Part shown: one piece after another, positions 12,307-26,479 of the stretch
Numbering within the stretch: position 1 is the first letter of the stretch
How the letters are laid out: every line of letters starts with the position of its first letter
Origin: Vanilla planifolia
Lineage: Eukaryota; Streptophyta; Magnoliopsida; Asparagales; Orchidaceae
Reading direction: 5' to 3'
DNA: 64,000 bases
Assembly (NCBI GenBank): GCA_023846275.1
Contig: CM043869.1
Span: 16,463,501 to 16,527,500 of the forward strand
Position numbers and translations under genes: made by a program
Notes under the pieces: model-generated
What the model was told of the DNA's origin: nothing
Database searches by the model: none
Seen by the model: the letters and a program-made list of their open reading frames with translations, nothing else

Positions 12307-13017
12307 ATCGTTTTGGTCAAAATTCATATATTTTTTTTATAAAAATTAAATATTATATATTTTATAATAAATTATTATATCCAAACCTCTATATAAAAAT
12401 AAAATGATCATTATGAAGTAGTTTAATACTCTATAATTCAAAATTCTATACTTTAAAATATTGAAATTTAAAATCTTTTGAAGAAAATTTTTTTGAAATA
12501 TTCATTATCTTTATGACAACTTATATTCTTCTTCCTTTCTTTTTTAGTTTTTTATCATTCACAAAATTTCACACTTTATTGTTGTGACTTGAAAAAGAAG
12601 ATCTCTTATCAAGGTGTGAGAATATCTAAAGATATGATTAAAGGTAAGTATTTGAGTTGTTACTCTTGAAGAGTTGTCATGTCCATAAGGAACAAAATTA
12701 CTGTATGCTTGAAGAGATTAAGCAAGGATAGACTTTACTTTAAATTTTGTTAAGGTAATTTCTTGAGTTCTCTTTTTAGCATGATAGAAGTTTGGAAAGT
12801 TAAGAAGCTATTGTTGAAGCTTGATTTATTTTGCAATCCTTGAGGTTTTGCTAAATTTAGATGTTGGTGTTGTAGGTAATGTTTCAACTCTCAAATTTTT
12901 TACTTTAAAAGGATTTTGAAGCTAGTTGTAAGAAAAAAGAGTCAAGAATGTGTTCAGTTGGACATATAACATGTGAGTTGGAGGTAATGTTTATTGACCC
13001 TGGACATGTACTATATG
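12307..13017. other. Unassigned AT-rich sequence
   Basis: No domain or repeat unit was recognised. The following short repeats (13018 onward) suggest it may be the left part of an LTR-like block. Confidence 0.25.
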
Positions 13018-13102
13018 AAAGGCAATGGATGATCTGTTCAAGGCAATGGATGGTATGTTTAGTTCAATGGATAGTCATGGTGCTCAAATGTTTAGTTCAA
13101 TA
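13018..13102 (+). repeat. Short degenerate repeats around CAATGGAT
   Basis: The word CAATGGAT occurs three times within about 45 bases (GGCAATGGATGATCTG, GGCAATGGATGGTATG, TTCAATGGATAGTC), and ATGTTTAGTTCAAT occurs twice. It is a small irregular array just before the 30-bp minisatellite. Confidence 0.6.
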
Positions 13103-13119
13103 AAACATCTTGCTCTTTT

Positions 13120-13350
13120 ACCTTGCTAAATCTCATAGTAAGGGCACTCTATTAGATGATTCTCAACATGAAATGACTCCACTAAGCTAAATCTTTATGT
13201 GGATGAATTTTTCTTGGTTAAATATTGGCATATAAGAACTCTAAATGGCTAAAATCTCGATGTAGAGCTAATGTTCATTGTTTTTTCGTCTACATCTTAA
13301 TATGAAACTTTACTAGGCTACATCCCCATGTAAAGTAACTTGGCCTGATT
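13120..13350 (+). repeat. Degenerate minisatellite, about 30-bp unit, 7-8 copies
   Basis: Successive segments follow the pattern GGCTAAATCTC, a short linker, ATGTAAAG and then an ACTC-like end. Examples are TTGCTAAATCTCATAGTAAG, AAGCTAAATCTTTATGTGG, TGGCTAAAATCTCGATGTAG and AGGCTACATCCCCATGTAAAG. Intermediate units are more decayed. The unit length is about 28-33 bases. No reading frame runs through it. Such arrays are common in long plant LTRs. Confidence 0.55.
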
Positions 13351-15234
13351 AAAGATAATTGTAGAGTTCAACACATAATATGCACAATCATGCAACTAAA
13401 ACTTGCCCAACAAAATCTTAGTGTAAATTCCTAATCCAAATCAATCATATATCAAAATAGGGTTAGCTTCGTTGTTTTCTTTTTCATTTTTTATAATTCA
13501 TTTAATTTCTTTTTTTGTCTTCACATATTAGTTTTTGTTTGTCATTTTTACATTTCTTTATGGAGCTTTTAGTACTTCAAATGTTTTGCACAATATTATT
13601 TTATTTTTTGTCATAATTTCAATAATATTGCTCAATCATAGAATGATATTTATTTCCAATGTTTAGACTTATAGAATATAGCAATACAACCACAACAAGG
13701 AAAATAACACTTCAATAATAGTCATAGGAAATTTGGTAGTGGTTTTACCTGTTGTTATAAGAATGCACAACCATTATTATTTGTATTATTTAAATTTTTT
13801 TTGTAATTGAGCTGATGAAATCAGAACTTAACGTAACCATTATCATTGGTTTTGCTCATCAAACTCTTTCCAAATGCAAGACAATATTTAAATTTGAAGC
13901 TCGTTTGTTTTTATTTTTTTTTCTTTCAAATAATAACTTAACATAATACTACAAAGAGTATTTATTATAAATTTATAATATTTATTTATTCATTTATTCT
14001 TTATTTCAAATGGTTAAGCAATTTTATATTCAAGAGCAACATTGGTGCTAAATTTGGTGTTTGATTTATTTCCAAGTAATAGCAAAACAAATAATTATTA
14101 TTCAATAATCACATGAGATTTAGATTCTCCAGTATGCGTAGTTTCCGATGCATATTAAATTTTTGGGATCAAAACGTATTTCTCTCTTTGTAACTTTATA
14201 TATTTAAATAACATAATATTGTTATTTAGTTTTATTATTTCTAATCTCAATTTATTTGTCTATCCTCCAAACAAGATTTGATCACAATAAACATTAGTCT
14301 CAATTAAAGTTTCAATGCCTCTAACTTTATAGGAATATGACCACTCACTTTCACTATGCTTTGCTTTGCTTCGTTTTTAGCTTACACCAAAAAAATAATC
14401 TCGTTTTTTTATATACAAAACATTTTTTTTTTTAATAAATTTCAAATTTTAATGCTCTAAAAGTCACAAAATACTTATTTATTATGTAAACATTGGATAA
14501 TTAGCTCGAACATAACAAATGAGGTTATATAGAGTCTTTAATGGGGGATAATGAAAGGTAGTTTTGATTCTTTAAGCATAAAATATTCTTTAAATCATCA
14601 AATCTTAATAAGAATCACTAAGGGTCTTATTAATTTCTAGATAGCCAATGCAAATGTTTGTATCCCATCCTTTTGGGTGTTAAATGAATCATGAGTATAA
14701 TACATAGGATAAACTCTTTTAAATGAATCTCTTTCTTAACAAATTAGAACCTCCCTCTTAAGATAAGGACTAATCTAGCTTTGAACCTTGCCAAGGGTAC
14801 ATGGATCTTCAATAACACAATACTTAGAATGTAAATTCAAAAAACTTCAGCCATACACAACTCTTTCTTAATGTAGATAATTTCTTCTTTCATCTTTAAT
14901 CACTTTTTCATCTCATTTTAGTAGTTAAAGATTGTTATCTTATTTTAAATATCAAAAGTCCTTAGCCTTTTCTAACAAGTTTGAATCTATCATTAATTTT
15001 AACTTAGCAAAATGAAAATGTGCCCAACTAAATAAGTCCATGTCTAGTAGCCAAACTATGAATACTTTTAATTCTAGATCATCATTAAATATAGAAATGT
15101 CATCATTTAGCTTATGATGATACATTTGAGTGATATAATAATATAAGGATCTATAAGTTGTTATGAAAAGCATTAATTAGGTAAAAACAAATTACTATGT
15201 TATGTTGGAAAAGTATAGTTAGTCTAAGAAAGTG
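13351..15234. other. Unassigned AT-rich sequence
   Basis: No coding similarity was recognised. The 73-codon minus frame at 14952-15173 has no recognisable motif. Confidence 0.3.
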
Positions 15235-16450
<1,216 letters not shown>

Positions 16451-16993
16451 ACAAGACATGACAAGAAAAAAAGATATCTAAACATTTTCTTTCTAACTTT
16501 TGAGGTTGGCATCTAACACTTTTGTTTGTGTCTATTATTGTTATACTAATGATTGTATAATATAGCTTTGTGTAGTTTATAATAGTAACGTTTAATATAA
16601 TAATATGATGTTATGGAATAACACAAAATATTTGCATGATATGTTGTATTGCATTGTTTCATGTATTATATCTATTTATTATTACATGATGAGTATGATA
16701 TATGTGTCGATTATTGAATAGGTACATTGTAGCATATGAATGGTTATGTATTGGCATTAGGGGCATGTATTATATATGTGTTAATAATGAATGTATGAAC
16801 ATGAGATATGCAAATAAACCATATGAAAGTGGCCTATCCATATAAGAGAACCAAAAAATTATATATGGGATGAAAGTGTCCTTGTTCATATGAAAGGACT
16901 AATAAAACTCCAAGAGATAAATATAGTCTTTTTATATAAAGAGTTGAGGATTCTTCATAAAAGTGAGAGACAATCTATTTATAGGATTAGTTG

Positions 16994-17785
16994 AGGTACC
17001 CATGGCTAACATAAATGTCATATAAATGTGAAAAATAATTAAAAATTTCCCAAAAAGTGTCAAATTAAATTAAAGGAAATGTTAAATGTAATTAATCATG
17101 TGAATTTGTATGTCTTATAGTATTGCACGAGTACTGATTTATTTAATTGTGACCTTGCATATGGCATGACCTTAAGTAATGTACTATTTTGCATATTATG
17201 AATATATCATTTTACTTATTAATCTTGTAATAATTTGCTCAATCAAGTTTTTAATAATTTTAAATTAAAAGATGGACATGTAGACATGCTCAAAATCTCT
17301 AGCAATAATATAAGAATATAAACATGTTATATCTTTTTTATCTCTTGGATATGCCCAATGTTTTATTACTTTTGTACAAAAAAGTATAAATGTGAACTTA
17401 AGGTACCCATAATTAAGATAAGGGTCTTATAAATGTGAAAAGTAATAAGAAGAATTGCTAAAAATGCCAAATTAAATTAAAGTAAATGTTAAATGTAATA
17501 AATAATGTGAATTTCTATGTGTCTTATAGTATTGCAAGAGTAGTGATTTATTTAATCATGACCTTGCATATGGTATGACCCCAAGTAATTTTTCATATTA
17601 TGATTATATCATTTTACCTCTTACGATTGCAATAGTTTGCTTAACCAAGTCTTAAAATAATTTTAAATTACAAGATGGACATCTAGAAATGCCTAATATC
17701 TCTAGCTATAATATAGAATATGAACATTTTTTTTATCTCTTGAACATGACAATGCTTTATTACTTCTATACAAAATAGAGATTAT
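16994..17785 (+). repeat. Two-copy direct tandem duplication, unit 407 bp
   Basis: The first copy starts with AGGTACCCAT at 16994 and the second with the same word at 17401. Landmarks recur in order: TATAAATGTGAAAA, CAAATTAAATTAAAG, GTTAAATGTAAT, GTCTTATAGTATTGCA, GACCTTGCATATGG, TATATCATTTTAC, AATTTTAAATTA, AGATGGACAT, TTTATTACTT. Identity is roughly 80-85% by eye, so the duplication is old. The second copy fades out near 17785. No coding frame. Confidence 0.85.
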
Positions 17786-18935
17786 TGTAATAACCTTTTT
17801 TTCACTACTAAAATACTCATCTCTGTATGTCTTATCTAGTAATATCTATTTTATTTTATTTTATTTTATGTTGTTTTTACTTAAAGGAGCATCCTTCTTC
17901 ACACAATAATGGACATTTGGAAAGCTTGTTATTAATTTTGTGAGAGTTCACTTAAGAGTACAACCTACAAGGTAGTGTTATGTGCGTGACATAGATTGAC
18001 ACTTAGGATGATTGCATGACCTAATTTGAAGCCTAAATGTATAAAGAATATGCCTCTAAGGCATGTTTAGTAGTTCTAAATCACTTAATGGGTTAAACTC
18101 ATCATGTTGGTTAATTATGAAAAATGTCAAAAAGTTTTGAAATGGCTTCCATTAACATCCACATTTTAAAAAGTAGAAAGACAACATAATTTCTCTCCTT
18201 AATGAGGATTAACATTTTAAATAAGCCTATTTTTATGGTAAATATTAGTATTAGTTTTGGTAATTAAGTATAAGTCTAAATTCTATCCTTCTAAAGTCAT
18301 TTGAATTATCACGAACTCTTATATTTAATATCATAGAAGAAAAAGTAGATGATCATGATTTTAAATACCATTTGCAACAAAGGCATACATGACCTCCTCT
18401 CACTCTAATCTCTAATATGAGGTCAATATTTTCCTATTTCTCTCATTTTCTTAATTTTCTTTTACTTATGAGAATACATCTCTTTTATTTATTTAGATAA
18501 CTATATTCTAAAATCAGATGACTATTTCCCACACAAATTAACTCTAAAAATAGCTTTACTTTAGTCCTTAAAACCAAGATTTTTCATATGAATTGTAACA
18601 TTTTTTTACTTTACGACATTCTTTCTTTAGCCAACCTAAACTTCATCTAAAGCACCTCCCATACATTGTAATACCTTCAACATAGCTCATATTCCCTTTT
18701 ACACCCATTGGCAAAAATTTATTGGTTTCCCATATAATCCCTTTTTACAACTTAGCTTATCAATTTCATCCATAGAGATGATATCTTTTTCACTACATAT
18801 CTATCATTATTCCTTGAGTAAAGCCTTCATCTTATGACCTTCCTTGTCAAGACCAACCTTATTCAACTATTTACATTTTTTGAAAATAGGTAACAATATC
18901 ACAAACTCTAACAAACATTACTAGAAAATTGATCT
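17786..18935. other. Unassigned sequence left of an LTR-like block
   Basis: No domain was recognised. If the block at 18951-21080 is the 5' LTR of a minus-strand element, this is where its leader and gag would lie. I could not read a gag motif in any minus frame. Confidence 0.25.
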
Positions 18936-18938
18936 ATA

Positions 18939-18950
18939 GATTAGATACCA
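18939..18950 (-). other. Possible tRNA primer-binding site remnant
   Basis: On the minus strand this reads TGGTATCTAATC, sharing TGGTATC with the initiator-Met tRNA site TGGTATCAGAGC. It sits just outside an LTR-like block that starts with GGAGGGGGTGAATTGTG. The match is short. Confidence 0.3.
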
Positions 18951-21080
18951 AACTAAGCAACTTTCCTATCATAAGGAGGGGGTGAATTGTGATTGCTCAT
19001 ATCTTCTTTTAATAAAATAGAGTGATGCTAAGAAAAATCTTTTAACAAATTAAATTTTATGAACCTTTTTTATTATTTTGAAACACACTACTATTGAATA
19101 AGAAGAAAGTAGAAGTGAATAAGAACAAGTAAATACATGAAATAATTTCAAATGGTTTAGCCACCAACACATAGCCTATGTTTACTCTTTGTTAACCCAA
19201 CCAAGCTTCCACTAAACCAATGCCTTTTTCCAATTGATGGGTAAGCAATAATGCTTGCCATGTCTTGATCTCCATAGATCAAATAGCTGCTTACTTGAGC
19301 TACAAATATAGGCCAACCATAGCTACACACTATTAACAGTTCAAAGCAACAAATGGAAAATGTTATCGAGCTCTTTAATATCAAGAATTCATATAATAAG
19401 CTTGCAATTAAACAAATCTACAAATGGCATAGTACTAAAATGCAAGTAAGTATGTTATTAAACTTGCAACCAACATAATGAAACTTGTATGTCCACATAG
19501 TAATGCTTCTTGGAAAGCTTTTATAGGTTCAACACAAGAATCTTTCTTTTAGAACATTTAATGATATTTTCATCAATCTATTGTAAGCTTAAAGCATTCT
19601 TATTTATACACTTGATCAATATTTTGTCATGTAAGGTGGTCCAATTACTTTATTTACTTTTCTGAAAATGATTAAACTCGACATTATGAATTCTAGTGAT
19701 TGACCATACTAATGCAATAATAATATTGCACATAGGAGATAAGCATTAAACTGGGTTTGCCTAAATTATGCTTTAGTTTGATTGGTATATTTTAGTCACT
19801 AAAAGAGTGTTATACATGTATTTAAATTGACATTGTATCATATGGTGAAAGTTATACATACTTTTCTCATATTTTTAGATCATCACATTAGACAATCACT
19901 CAAATCAACAAGTACATTCAATTCATTTTTTGTCTAAATGATTTGTACAAGTGTGATAGTGGGTTTCCATCATATGATAATCAAAATTTCAAGCTTTAAA
20001 GATTTTTTTATGATGTGATCATATATAAAAGAATGATGATATAACCATATTATACCAAATTTGTTAAGACTTAACAGAAACATTATACACGTATAATAGG
20101 GTTGTTATAGTTGTATGATAACATTATAAGAGTTTTATCCTAAATCTTTTGAATTGTCAACAAAGAGGAATGAATCGTATCTGTATGATATATTTCTTTG
20201 TACTATATAATATAAAAGTTATATAAATACATACAACAAATCAATGACTCGTACATGAACAATATCATGTACAACAAGGTAATAGTTGGTTATGCTTAGT
20301 TGAACATAAAGTCATATCAGTATGATGAAGGACATCATAAATGCTTGACTCATTTATGGTTCAAGTATAACCAATAGAAATTATAAATATACAAATACAA
20401 AATGAATTCATATCTATACGATACCTGGAACAACTGAACTCATAACATACAAATGTAAATCAAACAAGGGCAATATCATGTACAAAGTTCACAGTTCATA
20501 TACTTTAACTAGATGAATTATATCTATACAATAGGATTATTATACTTATATGACTCCATCACAATTAAGATTCTATAGGTAATATAAGCAAAAACTTATA
20601 CCATTGCTCATCGTATTGTATAATTGTATAGCAGTTAAACATAATGCTCATTTAATATTGATTTCTATAGCCTAAGGGCTTGACATGAACACAAAATGAT
20701 TTATATTATCATTCTTCAAATTTAATTATATCTTTAAAATGATTAATAACTTAAATATAAGGACTTAATAAGAGTTCATATATGTATGAAAAAAAAATGT
20801 AATGCAAACCTAAGGGCCAAATAAGAGGATCACAAGTTTTAACATTCTAATAATAAAAACAAGTAAAGATTAACCATGATGGCTGATACAGCATCAAGAG
20901 TCCTCCATGGGATATTCTACAATTCAAAGCTCTTGACCTTAAAGTCCTGATGTGATTAAAGTTCAATCCTCAAATCATTTTGCTTGTCATATGTTGGATC
21001 TTGTCTTTTCTTAAAGTATCAACTTATCCAAACTATTAGTAATATAAGATTTTGGTATCATCAAACAACCTCAAAGTTCA
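18951..21080 (-). repeat. Minus-oriented copia-type LTR-like block A
   Basis: The left edge contains CATAAGGAGGGGGTGAATTGTG (18970-18991), closely matching the edge of the proven copia LTR at 52185-52203. It then has the word order typical of such LTRs (TGGTTTAGCCACCAACACATAGCC near 19153). A cluster of short palindromes fills about 19840-20640. The right end shares landmarks with block B at 27920-28100: AGTTTTAACATTCTAA, AAGTAAA and TACAGCATCAA/ATACCATCAA. Exact ends and target duplication were not found. The 75-codon minus frame at 19157-19384 is not a protein gene. Confidence 0.5.
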
Positions 21081-21454
21081 TAAGGATAATTAAATTTATT
21101 TGCTATAGTTTTTTAACTTGATCCATGAAATACTTTTTTCTATCCTTCATGAATTCATATTGTTATGCCTATTAAAACTAGTCTACATCCCAATCTCTTA
21201 AATCATAATTTATTAAAAAAATATTCAACACAAATTGAGAGGTAAAATTTTACATATGACCTCATCAATGATTTTCAAATAATGAAAAACTTGACATAAC
21301 ATTATTGCTTAATTTTTGTTTTAACATAACATTGTACCATATCAAAGAATGAAGTGAGTGGTAAGGTATAGTCAGGAGATGAAATTATTTCATGATCCTT
21401 ATTGAGATTAAATTATTATTTCTTATATCTATTGGAAAGTAGGATACATAATAT

Positions 21455-22800
21455 CTATAAGAAAGAGTGAATTGTGCAAACTTATAAATTCAAGTCAATT
21501 CAAATAACTCAATTAACTTTGTGATAAAAGACTTTACTATTCTTAACCTTGTTAAGCTTTGTAAGACTAGTTGTCTGAGGATGAAAGTAAAATACATAGT
21601 GATTTATTTAGCTTAGTCCAAAACTAGATCTATATCCATCATAAGACTACTAAGGTCAATGCTATCATACTTGTATGAAGGTGATATTATATAAGTACGA
21701 AAGAAATTCTTTCACTCATGGCATGCATGTAATTGTTAAATTTATCATATTTGTACAAAAGTGACAAAAAAACTCGTACTACAATGATTCCAATTCATAC
21801 TTCTCAATTTGAACCTTGTCTAATTATTTAGAATAATATATAGTACAAACATGACAAATAAAATTTTACTTATATGAAGATTAATAATATTAAACCTCAA
21901 AATTCATCTCTTGAGTATGTCATTAATGCACTTTTATGATAAAGGTATCATACATGTACAAATAGTACAAAAATCTATATAATTTAAAATCACTCTTAAC
22001 TGACTCATTATCTAATACTACATGATAACTAATTATATTATAAAATAAATAAACTCATAGAAGTATAATTTGTACTAACCATGCAACCTTCACTCAACTT
22101 CTAATTCTTTTTAATTCTTACATGATTTAATAATGAAGAATAATGCTAGCTATAATGAATGTAATGGTTGAAGTTAGAAAACATCCTACCAAACAATATA
22201 AAAGGAATGTATGCCTTAAACTTAAAAGTATATTACTGAGATAGATACTTTTAAAACATTTAATCACTCATACTCAATCTCACAAAATCCTAAGTTCCTA
22301 AAAAAATTGTTATATGTTTTGACATGCTAATTACCTAAATAAAAAAAACTCAATAAACTACACTTAACAAGGAAGTGCGAGAATCCCCCATTAAATTTAC
22401 CTTATAAAGCTACCATATCCCCCATTCAATTTTCTCTAATGTTTTAAGAATATATTTTCTCTATTTTTGGTGAATTTTAAAACCAAAATTAAATATAAAA
22501 ATCACACTTCATAAATAACATCTAATAGGCATATACAATGTACTTTATTAGATAAATATAGCAATATAAACTCAAAACCAAGGATATCCCAAAAGGAATC
22601 TTTTATCAAATCACTATGATGCTCAATTGATAGATTATGGTGGCCAGAAACCAACTAAAAATTTTATTTCTATCTTAAATTCCGTATGATAATCCTCAAG
22701 TGTATGTAATCTTCTTCAAGACTTAATGTGAGTTTCTTGAGACCATCATTTCAAATAATATTCCATAATATTTCATTTCCCATTGGAGGTGAGGGCTATC
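21455..22800 (-). repeat. Minus-oriented LTR-like block C
   Basis: Starts AAGAAAGAGTGAATTGTGC (about 21460-21478), resembling the edges of block A and of the copia LTRs. TAGCTTAGTCCAAAACTAGATC follows near 21609, the counterpart of the TGGTTTAGCC segment of A. Perfect palindromes such as TCATACTTGTATGA (21665-21678) occur. The right edge is uncertain. It may be a solo LTR. Confidence 0.4.
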
Positions 22801-24010
22801 TACTATTCTTAAGGATGTCTATGATGCATCTTAAGGATCTCAACTTCTCGAGTTAACTTTTTTCATGTATAGTGGTGTTAATCACTAATTATGATATTAG
22901 TAATTATTCGATTTCTACTTCAGAGTTAGACAAAGGGTGATCATAAAAAAACAATATGAAGAAAGGACATGCTATAGTCAATAAACATGTTGATCAAGTA
23001 GGCATAACCAATCGGTTATTAAGAAGCCTTTGCTCTCAAGAGTGGTGTTAAGGAAACCTTGATCACATTGTTAGAATATAATGTAGCTATCATTGATGTC
23101 TATTAGATGTTTCCTCGAGCAAGTTATAGGGTCAATTGAGTATGCATACTTTGAACCTTGACGTAGGCCAATAAAAGAAAAAAGGAGTTAATTGAAGCTT
23201 GGTTTGAGCAATCCCTCAACACCTAATATCTGCTCTCTTTCATATAATAAATAATATTATCTTTAAAGTATAGCAACTTAAATGTTGTTTTAAATCCCTT
23301 TTGTCAACAATAGCCTTTTTGTGAAAGGATTTATTTCATTTTAAATATCAAATCATGGCATATAAGATGATTTGTTTTCTAATTTATATCTTGGAGAAAG
23401 TGGGTTCTTTAACTTTTTTCAAGTTTATATTCTTATTAGATTAGTTATAGTATTTAAAAATATATATATATTTTTAAAAAGTTATTAAAAAAGATTTCTT
23501 GAAAAGATGATTATTAATACAAAGTGTTACCTTTTTTTTTCTTTTTTTTGTGGATCATTCATAGTGTGTCCCTACTTAATCCATTTTTGAATTTGTTCCC
23601 TTCCACATAAGTGAAATGCTTAATGGAGAACAGTAAAGCTCCTCACCTTGCATGCCCCAATTTGGCATTTTGGAAGGACAATGAAACCACTTAGTGCTTT
23701 GGAATTCATATATGTGTATTATCTTCTTATTGTTAAATTGAAGTTTGCCACTTTTTGACTTTGTTCATCTTTTAACTTATTTGTGTTTTGGCAAATGCCT
23801 TTACATTTCACTTTCCTAATTGTGGAGGGTTTGGTAGACACATCTCCATATAAAGCTCAAAAAAACAATTATTAATTACAAAAATAGTCAACTTTATACT
23901 AAAAGATGTATGACTTAGTTTGATAAAAGTTCTTAAAATAACTTATCAAAACATTATTCAACATTATACCTTTTATGAAAAAAAAAAGTAAAAATGTACA
24001 AATTTACACA

Positions 24011-24049
<39 letters not shown>

Positions 24050-26479
24050 AAATTTAAAAATAAACAAACAATATATATAGAAAAATCATAACAATATAAT
24101 TGTCTTACAAAGGTGTAAAGATTAGAAATTTATAACTATTTGCAAACAAAAATAATATATAATAATCTAGATGAGTATCGAGAGAAGTGCTATAACAAAA
24201 GTTTTTGTTAAGACATGTTGCATGATATGGTATAATTTTGATAACTTAATTATAAATAATATTCTGGTATAAGAAATAGAAAACTTTATTAACTAAATAA
24301 TTATAATAATAATAATGTCATATTTTGTAAAAATATTTATTATAACAATTATATGAACATAATTTTTTTAGAACATCTTTACAAATTTTTTAAAAGTCTT
24401 TATAAAGACCTTTTAAATATTTTATGATTTTTTTGAATTTAAGTTTTTATATAAATCTTTATGTTTTATGTTTCTTTTGTATTAAATCATATTCTTTTAA
24501 TTTTTATTTATAGTTATTAAATTTTTAGTTAATAATTTGAATGAACAATGATTTAATTGTGAGTCAATAAATGTGTGAAATTTTTTTTATAATCACCTTC
24601 AAGTGTTTAATCATAGCATATTGGGTTATCTGCCTAACAGCATCTTGAAAAACAAATCTTACAAATATTTTTAAAAGCTTAAGTTTAATATTTCGATCAT
24701 ATTCTAAATTTTATTATATAATAATTAAGATTTGAGATATAAACTTAAGGCAAGTTGATAACTATTGCTTTGGCGGTCCCACCTTTGAAGGAAGATATAT
24801 AATTTAATTTAGGTATAGTGAGCATATTGTTTCCAATCATAAAACCGTCCATCAAAAGTCAAAATTCATTTATTCCAATATCCACTATATTGGATTCCTT
24901 TATAGATTTCACCTCAAATATTAGGTCTACAATATTATTTTTTAATACACGGTTCAACTTAATTTTTAATTTTTTCATACAATGATATTATATTTTATAT
25001 AATATTATTTAAAATTTATATATATTGGTTTGATGATATTTGAACTAATATTACTAAAACATTAATTTAAAATTTTCAAATAATATTTATGTTTTTAAAA
25101 ATTTGAATAAAATTTAAGTGTTAAACACTCGTATGATAGCAATAAAAGTTTCATTAAAAGTTGTAACACTTTCAATGATTATTAATGTCACCATTCATGT
25201 AGTCATATCGATTTTGCAATAAGTAATTGGTAAATGTAAGATTTAATCATCGTTTAACTTTGATGTGTGGATGGTGAATGCTTCTACAAGAATGAAATAT
25301 TGTGAACATAGCAAAATATCAAGTTAATTGTACCCCAAAAGTGATCTACAGAAAGTGATAAAATGGTACACTAAATGTTCTACAACAAATGCAGCCAAAG
25401 AGTTGCGAGAATCACTCTAATAGCTAAAAACACATGAAATGAGAACAAAAAGTGTAAAACTCATGGGAATTAGTTGGCAAGTGGCACTATCGCATCATAC
25501 CTCTAGATGGTTTTGCATTATGAGAATATGCTAGCTTTTGGAACATTGGAATAGCATTCCAAACACACTTGAGCAAAGGAGAACTTTATTTTTATAACAA
25601 AAAGGAAAACTCATTATTCTATTTGATCATGGCATTTTATTGTCTCCCAAACTTGGTTGGATTGTCTTAAGTAGTTGAGCAACTACACTAGATACTCTAT
25701 TATCGACTGTATTGGGTGCATATCATGATTGCATAGGATGGCCCCAAGTACCACTGTACAAATGGGTGGTCGAATCAAGTGCTCTACGACAAGTAATGCA
25801 AGAAAATCCTACAACAATGGGAGGCTTCAAAAAGGCCATTCTTTTTGACAAAGTATGTAAATTTATATGGACCTAATCTAGTCAATAAAGTACATAAAAC
25901 AAACATGTGTGTATCTTAAACAAAATATTCTCATTACAGTTGTATCATGACTATCGTAATACATAAATAATACAATCAAATATAACAAACATGAGCACAT
26001 TTTATCATAATACATATTTGACATACACTTAGTACAAAAGTGAAAATGGCCTCAAATGAGGATTTAGTGCTCCTTTATGAAATGATATGATGACATTTCA
26101 ATTTTTTGGCTTGTATAAAAAATTTCATAACACCAAATCTTCCCATTTAGTTGTCGTCTAGCATATCAAGATTTCTTAACTACACATTAATCCTCCCTAA
26201 CTTGGAAGAGTTTTCTACTTATGAGAATTGCCTTGAACTCACAATCCAAAATGCTCACTTCCCATTGTTCAGTTGTCAACAAGGGTGAGAGCAAACTGTC
26301 AGCATAGATAATATAGATGCCATTGAAGAAGAATCTTATGGGCTATAAGCGTACAGATTCTCTATGAATTTAACATATGAACTAACATTCATGAGCTAGA
26401 AGCCAAGTCTAACAAAACATGGAGAAGAGATTAAGACAAAAAGAATTTAGTGCAAGTATTAATTTTATATAGTTAATTT
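22801..26479. other. Unassigned sequence with AAT microsatellite
   Basis: No gene could be recognised. Moderately GC-richer patches at 22.9-23.2, 23.55-23.85, 25.3-25.9 and 26.15-26.42 kb were read in both directions without a convincing domain. It could be the decayed interior of an element bounded by blocks A/C and B, but there is no internal evidence for that. Confidence 0.3.
24009..24050. repeat. (AAT)n then (AAAT)n microsatellite
   Basis: About ten AAT units followed by about three AAAT units. Confidence 0.95.

Noticed and set aside
22930..23215. Moderately GC-richer patch that might be coding (GGACATGCTATAGTC...)
   Set aside because: All frames on both strands are broken within about 30 codons and no motif could be read.
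25290..25900. Patch with gene-like wording on the plus strand
   Set aside because: Stops in every frame and no domain match.
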